Below, in pieces: positions 54,024 through 63,158 of a stretch of 64,000 bases of DNA. The stretch comes from Noviluteimonas lactosilytica (GTDB lineage: Bacteria > Pseudomonadota > Gammaproteobacteria > Xanthomonadales > Xanthomonadaceae). Every line of letters begins with the position of its first letter. Position 1 is the first letter of the stretch. The DNA lies in contig NZ_JAJGAK010000001.1 in the NCBI RefSeq assembly GCF_020866925.1, forward strand, positions 682,001 through 746,000, given 5' to 3'. A program made the position numbers and the translations under genes. The notes under the pieces were generated by a model. The model was given only the letters and a program-made list of their open reading frames with translations. It did not search any database and had not been told where the DNA came from.

Positions 54024-54887
54024 TCAGCGGTCAGACTTCATGTACTGGAGGAACGGGTCGTCCTTGTCGAGGGCGATGACCGTATCGCCGCTCTTGAAGG
54101 CTTCGCGATAGGCGTCGAGGCTCCGCTGGAAGGCGAAGAACGACGGATCGCGACCCGCGGCCGCGCCGTAGATGCGTGCGGCCTCGGCGTCGCCTTCACC
54201 GCGCAGCTTCTGCGCGTCGCGCTCGGCCTCGGCGAGGATCACCTGGCTGTCGCGGTCGGCGTTGGCGCGGATCTGGCGGGCCTGCTCCTCGCCCTCGGCG
54301 CGCAGGCGGCTGGCGACCTGCTGGCGCTGGGCGCGCATGCGGCTGTACACGTTGCCGATGACTTCGCTGTCGGTGGGCAGGTCGATCTGCTTGATGCGCA
54401 AATCGACGATGCGGACGCCGAGCGTCGCCGCGCCGCGGTTGATGGAGGCGAGCTGGCGGTCGACGATCTGCGCGCGATCGCCCGACACCACCTGCGACAG
54501 CGTGCGCGCGTTGATCTCGTTGCGCAGCGAGTCGCGGATGATCGGCGCGAGGCGCTGCACGGCGAGTTCTTCGTTGCCGTTGGTCGCGCGGTAGAACGCG
54601 CGCAGGTCTTCGATGCGACCGATCGCGAAGAAGTCGACGCTCACGTCCTTGCGTTCGGAGGTGAGGTAGCGCTCGGGGTCGGAGTCGAGCACGTTGAGGC
54701 GGCGATCGAACACGCGCGCCGATTCGATCAGCGGCCACTTGAAGTGCAGGCCGGGGCCGACGTCGGTGCGCACGACGCGGCCGAGGTTCAGCACGATCGC
54801 GCCCTCGCCTTCCTTCACCGTGTACACGGAACCGAGCAACAGGAGCAGCGCGGCGACGGCGCCTGCGATCCAGACGGGAAACCTCAT
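54024..54887 (-). CDS. hflC: Membrane protease modulator HflC
   Basis: SPFH/prohibitin-family inner-membrane protein of 287 aa that forms the HflKC cage around FtsH. One N-terminal helix (VWIAGAVAALLLLLGSVYTV) precedes the PHB domain (GLHFKWPLIESARVFDRRLN) and a coiled coil (EEQARQIRANADRDSQVILA). Its ATG overlaps the hflK stop by 4 bases. Confidence 0.97.
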   Translation of the reverse strand: MRFPVWIAGAVAALLLLLGSVYTVKEGEGAIVLNLGRVVRTDVGPGLHFKWPLIESARVFDRRLNVLDSDPERYLTSERKDVSVDFFAIGRIEDLRAFYRATNGNEELAVQRLAPIIRDSLRNEINARTLSQVVSGDRAQIVDRQLASINRGAATLGVRIVDLRIKQIDLPTDSEVIGNVYSRMRAQRQQVASRLRAEGEEQARQIRANADRDSQVILAEAERDAQKLRGEGDAEAARIYGAAAGRDPSFFAFQRSLDAYREAFKSGDTVIALDKDDPFLQYMKSDR

Positions 54888-55969
54888 CGCGATTCCTCCT
54901 CGCGCTGGCGGCGATCGCCGCGGGCCGGACGGCCTTCGGGGCCGAGCGTCTGCACGGCGGGTGCGGTTTCGAGCGGCACGACGGTCGGCGCCTGCGATTG
55001 CGCAGCGCCGGATCCCAGCGGGACGTACAGCAACTGGCGACCATCGCCGACGATCTTGCGGTTCTTGCCGAGCACGTCCTGCAGCGTTTCGAGCCACAAA
55101 CGCTTGCGCGTGACGTCCGGGGCGCCCTGGTACTGATCGAGCAGCAGCGTGAAGCGCTGCGCGTCACCCGTTGCGCGCGCGATGTTCGCGGTGCGATAGC
55201 CCTGCGCGCCGGTGCGGATCTGCGCGGCCTGGCCGCGCGCTTCCGGCACGACCTTCGCCGCGTACGCCTGCGCTTCGCTGGTGAGGCGATCCTTGTCCTG
55301 TCCCGCGCTGTTGACGTCGTCGAACGCGGGCTTCACTTCATCCGGCGGTCGCGCGTTGGGCAGGTTGAGTTCGGTGACGACCAGGCCCGTGCCGTACGCA
55401 TCGAGCGAGGCCTGCAGGCGCTGCTTCGCCGCGACCGACAGCTGGTTGCGCGCGCCGAGCACGGTGTCGAGCGGCGAACGACCCACCTGTTCGCGCACGG
55501 TGCTGAGCGCCGCCTGCTGGAGCACGAGGCCCGCGTCGCGCGTGTTGAACAGATACTGGCGCGGATCGGCGACGCTGTACTGCACGTTGATTTCGACGCG
55601 CACGATGTTCTCGTCGCGCGTGAGCACGGGCACGGTGTCGTTGAACGTGCGGATCGTGGTCGCGTCGACCTTCGTCACGCGCTCGATCGGCCACGGCCAC
55701 TTGAAGTGCGGACCCGGCTGCAGCACGCGGGCGAACTGGCCGAAGCGCAACACGACCCCGCGCTGCTGTTCGGTCACCAGCACGAAAGTGTTGAAAACGA
55801 GCCAGAGGATCGCGAGGACCGCGATCCAGCGACCGATGCCGCCGCCCCCGCCGCCGAAGAGGCCGCGCAACGGGTCGAGGAAGCGGTCGAATCCGCCGCC
55901 GCCGCGCCGGGGCGGCCAGGGGTTGCGGCCGTCCTTGTTGGACGAACCGCCGGGGGTGTTCCAGGCCAT
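54884..55969 (-). CDS. hflK: FtsH modulator HflK
   Basis: Partner of HflC, 361 aa. A Gly-rich cytosolic N-terminus (RRGGGGFDRF, FGGGGGGIGRW) precedes one membrane helix (WIAVLAILWLVFNTFVLV), the PHB domain (GPHFKWPWPIERVTKVD) and a coiled coil. It overlaps hflC by 4 bases and lies 45 bases after hflX, in the conserved operon. Confidence 0.97.
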   Translation of the reverse strand: MAWNTPGGSSNKDGRNPWPPRRGGGGFDRFLDPLRGLFGGGGGGIGRWIAVLAILWLVFNTFVLVTEQQRGVVLRFGQFARVLQPGPHFKWPWPIERVTKVDATTIRTFNDTVPVLTRDENIVRVEINVQYSVADPRQYLFNTRDAGLVLQQAALSTVREQVGRSPLDTVLGARNQLSVAAKQRLQASLDAYGTGLVVTELNLPNARPPDEVKPAFDDVNSAGQDKDRLTSEAQAYAAKVVPEARGQAAQIRTGAQGYRTANIARATGDAQRFTLLLDQYQGAPDVTRKRLWLETLQDVLGKNRKIVGDGRQLLYVPLGSGAAQSQAPTVVPLETAPAVQTLGPEGRPARGDRRQREEESR

Positions 55970-56014
55970 GCACGCTCCTGTGCGTGATCGGGCGGGGGTA
56001 AAAACGCTCCGATT

Positions 56015-57343
56015 CTAGGTTGGGGTGGATGCACCCTCAAGCAATAGCGGCCGGAGCGGCTCGCCGTAGGCATGGGCGACGATCCGCGCGGCATCGGCCT
56101 CGGCCAGGTCCAGGCTCAGGGTCCAGCCGTGTTCGTCGTGATGTTCGGCCAGCACCGCGCCCAGCTCGTGAAGGCGGGCGCGCAGGCGCCCCGCCCCCGG
56201 CGGGAGCTGGACTTCACCCGACACGCGGCGCAGGCCGAGGCGCGCCCCGAGGGCGTCGCGCAGCAGGTCGAGGCCGTCGCGGTCGCGCGCCGAAAGCCAC
56301 ACGCGCTCGCGCGTGCCCTGCGGAAGTGTGTGGTCGTGACCGTCGGCGGGCAGGTCGTGGCGTGCACTCGCGCCTTCGATGCGGTCGATCTTGTTGTAGA
56401 CGAGCAGCTGCGGGATCTCGCCCGCACCGATTTCCTCGAGCACCGCGTCGACCTGGGCGATGCGTTCGTCGCGCAACGGGTCGGCGGCATCGATGACGTG
56501 CAGCAGCAAGTCGGCTTCGCGCGCTTCGGCGAGGGTCGAACGGAATGCGGCGACGAGTTCGTGCGGAAGATCGCGCACGAAGCCGACGGTGTCGGCGAGC
56601 ACGACCGAACCGCCCGGCAACGCGATGCGGCGGACGGTGGGATCCAGCGTCGCGAACAACAGGTCGGCCGCGTACGCATCGGCGCCGGTGAGCGCGTTGA
56701 ACAACGTCGACTTGCCCGCGTTCGTGTAGCCGACGAGCGCGACGCGCGGCAGTTCGCTGCGCACGCGTGCGCGACGCATCTGCGTGCGCTGCACTTCGAC
56801 TTTTTCCAGGCGGCGCTGCAATTGTTCGACGCGCTTCTGCAGCAGTCGACGGTCGGTTTCCAGCTGCGTTTCGCCGGGGCCGCGCAGGCCGATCGCACCA
56901 CCGCGCTGGCGTTCCAGGTGGGTCCAACCGCGCACGAGGCGCGTGGCCATGTGGCGCAACTGCGCGAGTTCGACCTGCAGCTTGCCTTCGTGGCTGCGCG
57001 CACGCTGCGCGAAGATGTCGAGGATCAGGCCGGTGCGATCGACGACGCGGCGTTCGAGCGCCTTCTCGAGGTTGCGCTCCTGCACGGGGCTGAGCGGATG
57101 GTTGACCAGCACGAGGTCGGCGCCGGTCGCATCCGCGGCGGCCTTCACTTCCTCGAGCTTGCCGCTGCCGATCAGCGTCGCGGGATTGGGCCGGTCGATG
57201 CGCGCGGTGAGCAGGTGCGCGACGCGCGCGCCCGCGGACCGCGCGAGATCCGCGAACTCCTCGACCGCCCCGTCATCCGGCGGACCGCCGGCGTGGGGCT
57301 GGATGAGGAGTGCGGTTTCGCCTTTCTTGGAGCGTTCGAACAT
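56015..57343 (-). CDS. hflX: Ribosome-splitting GTPase HflX
   Basis: GTPase of 442 aa that dissociates stalled 70S ribosomes under stress. The N-terminal HflX domain (ARIDRPNPATLIGSGKLEEV, LVNHPLSPVQERNLE) precedes the G domain with G1 GYTNAGKSTLFNAL, G3 DTVGF and G4 NKID. The ATG at 57343 is chosen because MFERSKKGE begins the conserved part; however it has no Shine-Dalgarno, and the bases just upstream belong to a GGGAAAC repeat element. The frame is open up to 57427 through the repeat. Confidence 0.95.
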   Translation of the reverse strand: MFERSKKGETALLIQPHAGGPPDDGAVEEFADLARSAGARVAHLLTARIDRPNPATLIGSGKLEEVKAAADATGADLVLVNHPLSPVQERNLEKALERRVVDRTGLILDIFAQRARSHEGKLQVELAQLRHMATRLVRGWTHLERQRGGAIGLRGPGETQLETDRRLLQKRVEQLQRRLEKVEVQRTQMRRARVRSELPRVALVGYTNAGKSTLFNALTGADAYAADLLFATLDPTVRRIALPGGSVVLADTVGFVRDLPHELVAAFRSTLAEAREADLLLHVIDAADPLRDERIAQVDAVLEEIGAGEIPQLLVYNKIDRIEGASARHDLPADGHDHTLPQGTRERVWLSARDRDGLDLLRDALGARLGLRRVSGEVQLPPGAGRLRARLHELGAVLAEHHDEHGWTLSLDLAEADAARIVAHAYGEPLRPLLLEGASTPT

Positions 57344-57352
57344 GGATGAGAT

Positions 57353-57535
57353 CGGGAAACGGGAAACTCGGGAAACGGGAGAGTGGGGATCGATCAGACC
57401 GATCGCAACGTTGGTCGAAGATCGCAAAGGCCGTGTTCAGAGGACGCGATACGCATTCTTCGGCCAGCGATCTCGAAGCGCGACGAACCCGTCGCTCCCG
57501 TTTCCCGCTCCTGGTTTCCCGTTTCCCGCTTTCGC
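57353..57535. repeat. GGGAAAC-arm inverted repeat, copy D
   Basis: Arms of GGGAAAC (57353-57381) and GTTTCCC (57496-57530) units around a longer, more divergent core (about 110 bases) than in copies A-C. The element fills the whole gap between hfq (stop 57537) and hflX (start 57343), leaving the hflX start 9 bases from its edge. Confidence 0.8.
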
Positions 57536-57536
57536 C

Positions 57537-57827
57537 TTATTCCTGCTCGTCCGCCCCGTCGCCCTCGGCACCTTCGGCGCCCGGCTCGGCCGCCTGCACG
57601 TATCCGCCGCCCGGACCCACGCGCACGTTGCGCGCCGGCACCACGGTCGAGATCGCGTGCTTGTAGACCATCTGGCTGACGGTGTTGCGCAGCAGGACCA
57701 CGAATTGGTCGAAGGACTCGATCGTTCCCTGCAACTTGATGCCGTTGACGAGGTAGATCGAGACCGGGACGCGCTCGCGGCGCAGCGCGTTCAGGAAAGG
57801 GTCCTGCAAAGATTGGCCCTTGGACAT
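57537..57827 (-). CDS. hfq: RNA chaperone Hfq
   Basis: Sm-like hexameric RNA chaperone of 96 aa. The Sm core is intact: [40 protein letters not shown] and [12 protein letters not shown]. The tail (about 70-96) is Gly-rich then strongly acidic ([16 protein letters not shown]), as often in xanthomonads. It follows miaA, the usual order. Confidence 0.97.
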   Translation of the reverse strand: MSKGQSLQDPFLNALRRERVPVSIYLVNGIKLQGTIESFDQFVVLLRNTVSQMVYKHAISTVVPARNVRVGPGGGYVQAAEPGAEGAEGDGADEQE

Positions 57828-57970
57828 GGGTGTTCCCCCAATTGTTGTTGTGTTTATCGGGCGCGGCAGGGAACCGCGCGTCGCCTGACCCGCACTCCCC
57901 GCGGCGGCGACAGCCGGCATCGTACACAACCCGGCGCATGCCGGTCCCATGACTGCGTCCCGGTCCGGCC

Positions 57971-58939
57971 TCAGAGGAAGCCTTCGACCAGGCGATCCAT
58001 GCGTTTGCGGTCGCGCGCAGGGTCGGCCCAGACCGCGTCGAGCTCGCCGCGCAGCCATGTCCACTGGCGCTTGGCGAGCTGGCGGGTGGCCGCGATGGTC
58101 CGTTCGCGGAACGTGGCGGCGTCGCCCTGCCCGTCGAGGAACTCCCACGCCTGGCGATAGCCGACGGCGCGGATCGCGGGCAGGTCGAGCGGGGCCGGAT
58201 GCGCGGCCAGGCCCGGCAGTGCGCGGAGTGCGCGTACTTCGTCGAGGAAGCCGGCGTCGAGCATCGCGTCGAAGCGCGCGGCGATGCGCGCGTGCAACAC
58301 CGCGCGATCGCCGGGCGCGAGCACGAGCTTGAACACGCGCAGCGGCACGCGATCGCGATCGTGCATGCGCTGCCATTCGCTGATCGGCTTCCCGCTCGCG
58401 CGATACACCTCCAGCGCGCGCTGGATGCGTTGCGGATCGGTCGCGTGGATGCGACGCGCGGCATCGGGATCGACTTGCGCGAGTTGCGCGTGCATCGCAG
58501 GCCAGCCGGCGCGCGCGGCTTCCCCGGCGATCGTCGCGCGCAACGCGGGATCGGCTTCCGGCATCGGCGCCAGGCCGTGCAGCAGCGCGTGGAAGTACAG
58601 GCCGGTGCCGCCAGCGAGGATCGGCAGCTTGCCGCGCGCGACGATGTCGTCGATGGCGATGCGCGCATCGCGCGCGAAGTCGGCCGCGGAGTACGTCTCC
58701 CACGGATCGCGCACGTCGATGAGGTGATGCGGCACGCGCGCGCGCTCTTCGCGCGTGGGCTTGGCCGCGCCGACGTCGAGGCCGCGATACACCAGCGCCG
58801 AATCGACGCTGACGATTTCGCCTCCGAAACGCTCCGCACAATCGAGCGCGAATGCGGTCTTGCCCGACGCCGTCGGCCCCGCGATGGCGAGCGCGCGCGG
58901 GCGGCGATCTTCGCGCCCGTCGCTCGCCGCCGTGTTCAT
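57971..58939 (-). CDS. miaA: tRNA dimethylallyltransferase MiaA
   Basis: Adds the isopentenyl group to A37 of tRNAs reading UNN codons. The 322 aa include the P-loop [16 protein letters not shown] (about 18-33), the [12 protein letters not shown] motif and [15 protein letters not shown]. First gene of the miaA-hfq-hflXKC-purA cluster; 143 bp separate it from hfq and may hold the separate hfq promoter. Confidence 0.97.
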   Translation of the reverse strand: MNTAASDGREDRRPRALAIAGPTASGKTAFALDCAERFGGEIVSVDSALVYRGLDVGAAKPTREERARVPHHLIDVRDPWETYSAADFARDARIAIDDIVARGKLPILAGGTGLYFHALLHGLAPMPEADPALRATIAGEAARAGWPAMHAQLAQVDPDAARRIHATDPQRIQRALEVYRASGKPISEWQRMHDRDRVPLRVFKLVLAPGDRAVLHARIAARFDAMLDAGFLDEVRALRALPGLAAHPAPLDLPAIRAVGYRQAWEFLDGQGDAATFRERTIAATRQLAKRQWTWLRGELDAVWADPARDRKRMDRLVEGFL

Positions 58940-58964
58940 CGCGCTGACCTCATCGCGGCCCGCC

Positions 58965-60470
58965 TCAGTACCCGTTCTCGGTCAGCGCCGCATGCACCTG
59001 CGCGTGCGTCGCGCGCACTTCGTCGACCGGCGCGCGATCGAGCAGGCTCGCGACGACGATGCCGATCGACGCGGCCGCGAAACCCGGCACCATTTCGTAC
59101 AGCCCGCTGCCGAACTGGTCGACGGCGATCTGCTTCCACAGGATCACCATCCCCGCGCCGAGCAACACGCCCGCGAGCGCACCGTTGCGCGTCATGCGCG
59201 ACCAGAACAGCGAGAACAGCACCACCGGCCCGAACGCGGCGCCGAACCCGGCCCACGCGTAACTCACAAGACCCAGCACGCGACTCTCCGGATCGCGCGC
59301 GATCCAGATCGCGAGCAGCGACACCGCGAGCACCATCGCGCGACCGAACCACACGAGTTCGCGCTGCGAAGCCTTCGGTCGCAGGAAGCCGCGGTAGAAG
59401 TCTTCGGTCAGCGCGCTGGAACACACGAGCAGCTGGCACGACAGCGTGCTCATGATCGCCGCGAGGATCGCCGACAGCAGCACGCCCGCGACCCACGGAT
59501 TGAACAGCAGGTTCGCGAGCACGATGAACACGCGCTCCGGGTTCGCATGCACCGCTTCGCCGCCCGGATGGCTGGCGAAATACGCGATGCCGAAGAAGCC
59601 CACCGCGCATGCACCGGCCAGGCACGCGATCATCCAGGTCATGCCGATGCGGCGCGCCTTCGGGATCGTGCGCAGGTCGTCGGCCGCCATGAAGCGCGCG
59701 AGGATGTGCGGCTGGCCGAAGTAGCCGAGGCCCCACGCGAGCAGCGACACGATCCCGACGAAGCCGAGCGCGCCGCCCTTGAACGGATCCAGTCGCGCCG
59801 GATCCACCGATTCGATCAACGCCAGGCTCTCGCCGAATCCGCCCGCGCCGACGACCACCACGACCGGCGTCAGCACCAGCGCGAAGATCATCAGCGTCGC
59901 CTGCACGGTGTCGGTCCAGCTCACCGCGAGGAAGCCGCCGACGAGCGTGTAGAGGATCGTCGCGCCCGCGCCCCACCACAACGCCTGCGCGTAAGGCACG
60001 CCGAACACACTTTCGAACAGGCGCGCGCCGGCGACGATGCCGCTCGCGCAATACACCGCGAAGAACACCAGGATCACCATCGCCGAAATCACGCGCAGGA
60101 TGCGGCTGCGGTCGTCGAAGCGATGGGTGAAGTAATCCGGCAGCGTGAGCGCGTTCTTCGTGCGTTCGGTGTACACGCGCAACGGGCCGGCGACGTATTT
60201 CCAGTTCGCCCACGCACCGAGGACCAGGCCCACCGCGATCCACGCTTCCGACAGGCCGCCGACGAACATCGCACCCGGCAGCCCGAGCAGCAACCAGCCG
60301 CTCATGTCGGACGCGCCCGCCGACAACGCGGTGACGTAGCTGCCGAGCGAACGCCCGCCGAGGATGTAGTCGTCGAAGCTGCGCGTCGAACGCCAGGCGA
60401 CGACGCCGATGACGATCATCGCGAGCAGGTAGATGGCGAAGGTGACGACGAGCGGCGTGCTGGCGGTCAT
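58965..60470 (-). CDS. putP: Sodium/proline symporter PutP
   Basis: Sodium:solute symporter of 501 aa with about 13 membrane helices. PutP-type features include [35 protein letters not shown] and the sodium-site helix 8 region ([20 protein letters not shown]). It imports proline. It ends 25 bp before the miaA start on the same strand, so read-through into miaA is possible. Confidence 0.95.
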   Translation of the reverse strand: MTASTPLVVTFAIYLLAMIVIGVVAWRSTRSFDDYILGGRSLGSYVTALSAGASDMSGWLLLGLPGAMFVGGLSEAWIAVGLVLGAWANWKYVAGPLRVYTERTKNALTLPDYFTHRFDDRSRILRVISAMVILVFFAVYCASGIVAGARLFESVFGVPYAQALWWGAGATILYTLVGGFLAVSWTDTVQATLMIFALVLTPVVVVVGAGGFGESLALIESVDPARLDPFKGGALGFVGIVSLLAWGLGYFGQPHILARFMAADDLRTIPKARRIGMTWMIACLAGACAVGFFGIAYFASHPGGEAVHANPERVFIVLANLLFNPWVAGVLLSAILAAIMSTLSCQLLVCSSALTEDFYRGFLRPKASQRELVWFGRAMVLAVSLLAIWIARDPESRVLGLVSYAWAGFGAAFGPVVLFSLFWSRMTRNGALAGVLLGAGMVILWKQIAVDQFGSGLYEMVPGFAAASIGIVVASLLDRAPVDEVRATHAQVHAALTENGY

Positions 60471-60525
60471 TTGCGAAGGGCTCCCCAGGGACGGCGCGAG
60501 TGTATCGGACCGTCCGGCGTTTGCT

Positions 60526-60548
60526 CCCTCCCCTGAGTCAGGGGAGGG
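60526..60548. repeat. CCCTCCCCTGA palindrome
   Basis: An 11-bp inverted repeat (CCCTCCCCTGA / TCAGGGGAGGG) with a single-base centre, followed by GCTGGGGTGGGGT. This resembles a very common dispersed GC-rich palindrome in proteobacterial intergenic DNA. It lies between the putP start and the TonB receptor stop. Confidence 0.75.
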
Positions 60549-60595
60549 CTGGGGTGGGGTGTGGCATGCACCCTATGTTTTTGATCGCAAAGCGA

Positions 60596-63115
60596 TCAGA
60601 AGTCCCTCGACCAGCGGACGCCGAACGTGCGCGGCGGCGTGCTCACCGTGTACGGCTGCGCGCCGCACGTGCCGATGTTGCACTCGGCGAACTTGGCGAG
60701 CTCGGTCACTTCATCCGTGGCGTTGTGGATGAAGAAGTCCAGCTTCCACGCGCCGCGTTGCAGGCCGGCCGACAGGTCGAGCGTCGTGTACGAATCCAGG
60801 CGCTGGTACGGCCCAAAGTCGAAGTCGCTGCCCAACACGCCGCGTTCGAGGTCGCGCAAGTCGGTCTGGCGATCGCCGACGTGGAAGACCGCGCCCTGCG
60901 CGTACCACTCGTACGCACCGACGTCCCACGTGTAGCGCCCGGTCAGGTTGCCCTTGAAGCGCGGCGTGATCGGCAGGCGATCGCCGGCGACCGCGAGCGG
61001 CCCGATCTCGTTGACCTCGCCCGTGGTCGGGTTCATCGAACCCGGCGGGCAGAAGCTGATCGGGTTGTTGGCCGCGTCGCCGTACCCGCAATAGTCCTCC
61101 GACAACTCGGCGTCGTACCAGGCAAGGCCGCCCGTCAACATGAAGTTGTAGGACACCGCCCATTGCAGTTCCGCTTCGAGGCCGTCGATCTGCGCCTTCG
61201 CCGCGTTGCGGATTTCGGTCAGGCCGTTCGCGCCGAGATACGAGAACTGGAAGTCGTCCCATGTCTGGTGGAACACCGCGCCATTGAACGCGAGGCGGTT
61301 GTCCAGCCACGTCGACTTCCAGCCGAGCTCGTAGTTCTTCAGGTAGTCCGACTGGTACGGCGGCACCGAGCCGCGGCGGTTGATGCCGCCCGGGCGATAA
61401 CCTTCCGAGTAAGTCGCGTACAACATCTTCGTGTCGCTGATGTCCCACGTGACGTTGAAGCGCCCCAGCGATCCCGATTCCTTCACCTGGCGGTCGTTCA
61501 CCAGGCAGGGCGCGCCCTCGTACGGCACCCAGTTCGCACGATCGGGCCCATAGAACGCGACGCACGCGCCCTCGCCGTACGGCGGATCGCCACCGTCGGA
61601 ATAGCCGATGCCGAAACCGTAGAAGCCCTTCAGGCTGTTCTCCGCGCGGAACCAGCGACCACCCGCGGTGACCGACCACGCATCGGTGATGTCGAACGTG
61701 AGTTCGCCGAACACCGCTTCATCCTGGTCCTTGCGGTCCTGTTCGGTCAGCCAGATCGTGTCTTCCCAGCCGCCAACTTCCAGGATCGACGCGAGGCTGT
61801 CGATCTTGTAGCGCTGCTCGATGTCGTGTTCGTGCTCCTGCCAGAACACGCCGCCGACGAAGCGCAGGCGGTTCTCCGCCGGGGACGCGATGCGCAGCTC
61901 GTGGCTGGTCATGCGGTACTCGTCCTTCGCGAGGATGTACTGCGAAGGATTCACCAGCGCGCCGTCGTCGTCGTAGAAGTACTCGCCGTACCCGTGCAGC
62001 GTGTCGTACCAGAACCCGTAGTCGCTGTAGTCGGCTTCCGAATCGACGTCGCGCTTGAGGTGGCCGAACGCGTAGGTCACGTCGAAATTGCCGACCTTGC
62101 CCTGCACGGTCAGCGCGGTCTGCATCCAGCTGTCCTTCGACGATTCCGGATACGCGTGGTTGACCGCGAACTCGCCGACGCTCGGATCCCAGCCTGTGCT
62201 GCCGGTGGCCGTCTGCTTCTGGCCCATGATCATCGGCGTGATCGACCAGTCTTCGTTGATGTCCCACTTCAGCGCGACGCGCGCGCCCGTGGCGGTGGCC
62301 TGGTTGTAATCGTTCTGCGCGAGCAGGCCGTTCTCCTGCACGATGCCCGAGGTCGGGAACGTGCGCGTGCCCCACACGTTGTCGACGTACCCGGCGTCGT
62401 GGCGATTCCAGCCCACCACGCGCACGGCCACGTCGTCGCGAATGGGGACGTTCACCATGCCTTCGAGCACGTGGCCGAGCCCGCCGCCTTCGGTGATGCT
62501 CACTTCCGTCGCGACGCTGGCGTCGAACTCGCTGGCGTCCGGCTTGTTGGTGATGATGCGCAGCGTGCCCGCCTGCGAGCTCGCGCCGTACAGCGTGCCC
62601 TGCGGACCGGCGAGCGCCTCGACGCGCGCGATGTCGTACATGTGCACGTCGAGCGCACCGGTGATCGTGGTGATCGGCTGCTCGTCGAGGTACACGCCGA
62701 CGCTGGGCTGCGAACCGGAGTGGTTGCCGTCGCCGCCGCTCGCGACGCCGCGCATGTACACCTGCAGGAAGCCGGGGCCGGAGAACACACCGCCGCCCGC
62801 GGTACCGAACGTGACGCTCGGCAGCAGCTTCACGTAGTCCTTGAAGTTGGCGACCTGGTGTTGTTCCAGCGTCTGCGTGTCGACCGCCTGGATGCTGATC
62901 GGCACCTTCTGCAGGTTTTCTTCGCGCTTCTGTGCGGTGACCGTGACGGTTTCGAGCGTCGCGGTGCGTTGTTGCTGCGCCGGTGGCTCCTGCTGCGCGG
63001 CATCCTGCGCGAGCAACAGGCCCGGATGACACGCGATGCACACCGCCATCGCCAGCGGCAACCGCGCCAGCGGCTTGCGCGCGACCTTGCGCCGCGCGTT
63101 CTTCGAGATCGACAT
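60596..63115 (-). CDS. TonB-dependent outer-membrane receptor
   Basis: An 839-aa receptor. The signal peptide (RLPLAMAVCIACHPGLLLAQ) is followed by a Gln/Pro linker, a TonB-box-like ETVTVTAQKREENLQKVPIS, the plug (about 60-190: SVTFGTAGGGVFSGPGFLQV, RVEALAGPQGTLYGASSQAG) and a 22-strand barrel ending PPRTFGVRWSRDF with the C-terminal Phe needed for assembly. The plug type is that of vitamin, sugar or xenobiotic receptors rather than classical siderophore ones, but the ligand is not clear. The ATG at 63115 has GGAGGGG upstream; a TTG at 63133 is in frame. Confidence 0.95.
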   Translation of the reverse strand: MSISKNARRKVARKPLARLPLAMAVCIACHPGLLLAQDAAQQEPPAQQQRTATLETVTVTAQKREENLQKVPISIQAVDTQTLEQHQVANFKDYVKLLPSVTFGTAGGGVFSGPGFLQVYMRGVASGGDGNHSGSQPSVGVYLDEQPITTITGALDVHMYDIARVEALAGPQGTLYGASSQAGTLRIITNKPDASEFDASVATEVSITEGGGLGHVLEGMVNVPIRDDVAVRVVGWNRHDAGYVDNVWGTRTFPTSGIVQENGLLAQNDYNQATATGARVALKWDINEDWSITPMIMGQKQTATGSTGWDPSVGEFAVNHAYPESSKDSWMQTALTVQGKVGNFDVTYAFGHLKRDVDSEADYSDYGFWYDTLHGYGEYFYDDDGALVNPSQYILAKDEYRMTSHELRIASPAENRLRFVGGVFWQEHEHDIEQRYKIDSLASILEVGGWEDTIWLTEQDRKDQDEAVFGELTFDITDAWSVTAGGRWFRAENSLKGFYGFGIGYSDGGDPPYGEGACVAFYGPDRANWVPYEGAPCLVNDRQVKESGSLGRFNVTWDISDTKMLYATYSEGYRPGGINRRGSVPPYQSDYLKNYELGWKSTWLDNRLAFNGAVFHQTWDDFQFSYLGANGLTEIRNAAKAQIDGLEAELQWAVSYNFMLTGGLAWYDAELSEDYCGYGDAANNPISFCPPGSMNPTTGEVNEIGPLAVAGDRLPITPRFKGNLTGRYTWDVGAYEWYAQGAVFHVGDRQTDLRDLERGVLGSDFDFGPYQRLDSYTTLDLSAGLQRGAWKLDFFIHNATDEVTELAKFAECNIGTCGAQPYTVSTPPRTFGVRWSRDF

Positions 63116-63158
63116 CCCCCACCCCTCCTTCAAGTTGAACTGCGTGACTTCCTTTTTT

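Noticed and set aside
60583-60597. GATCGC/GCGATC hairpin at the end of the TonB receptor gene as a terminator
   Set aside because: On the receptor strand it is followed by A residues, not T, and it overlaps the coding end; it does not look like a Rho-independent terminator.
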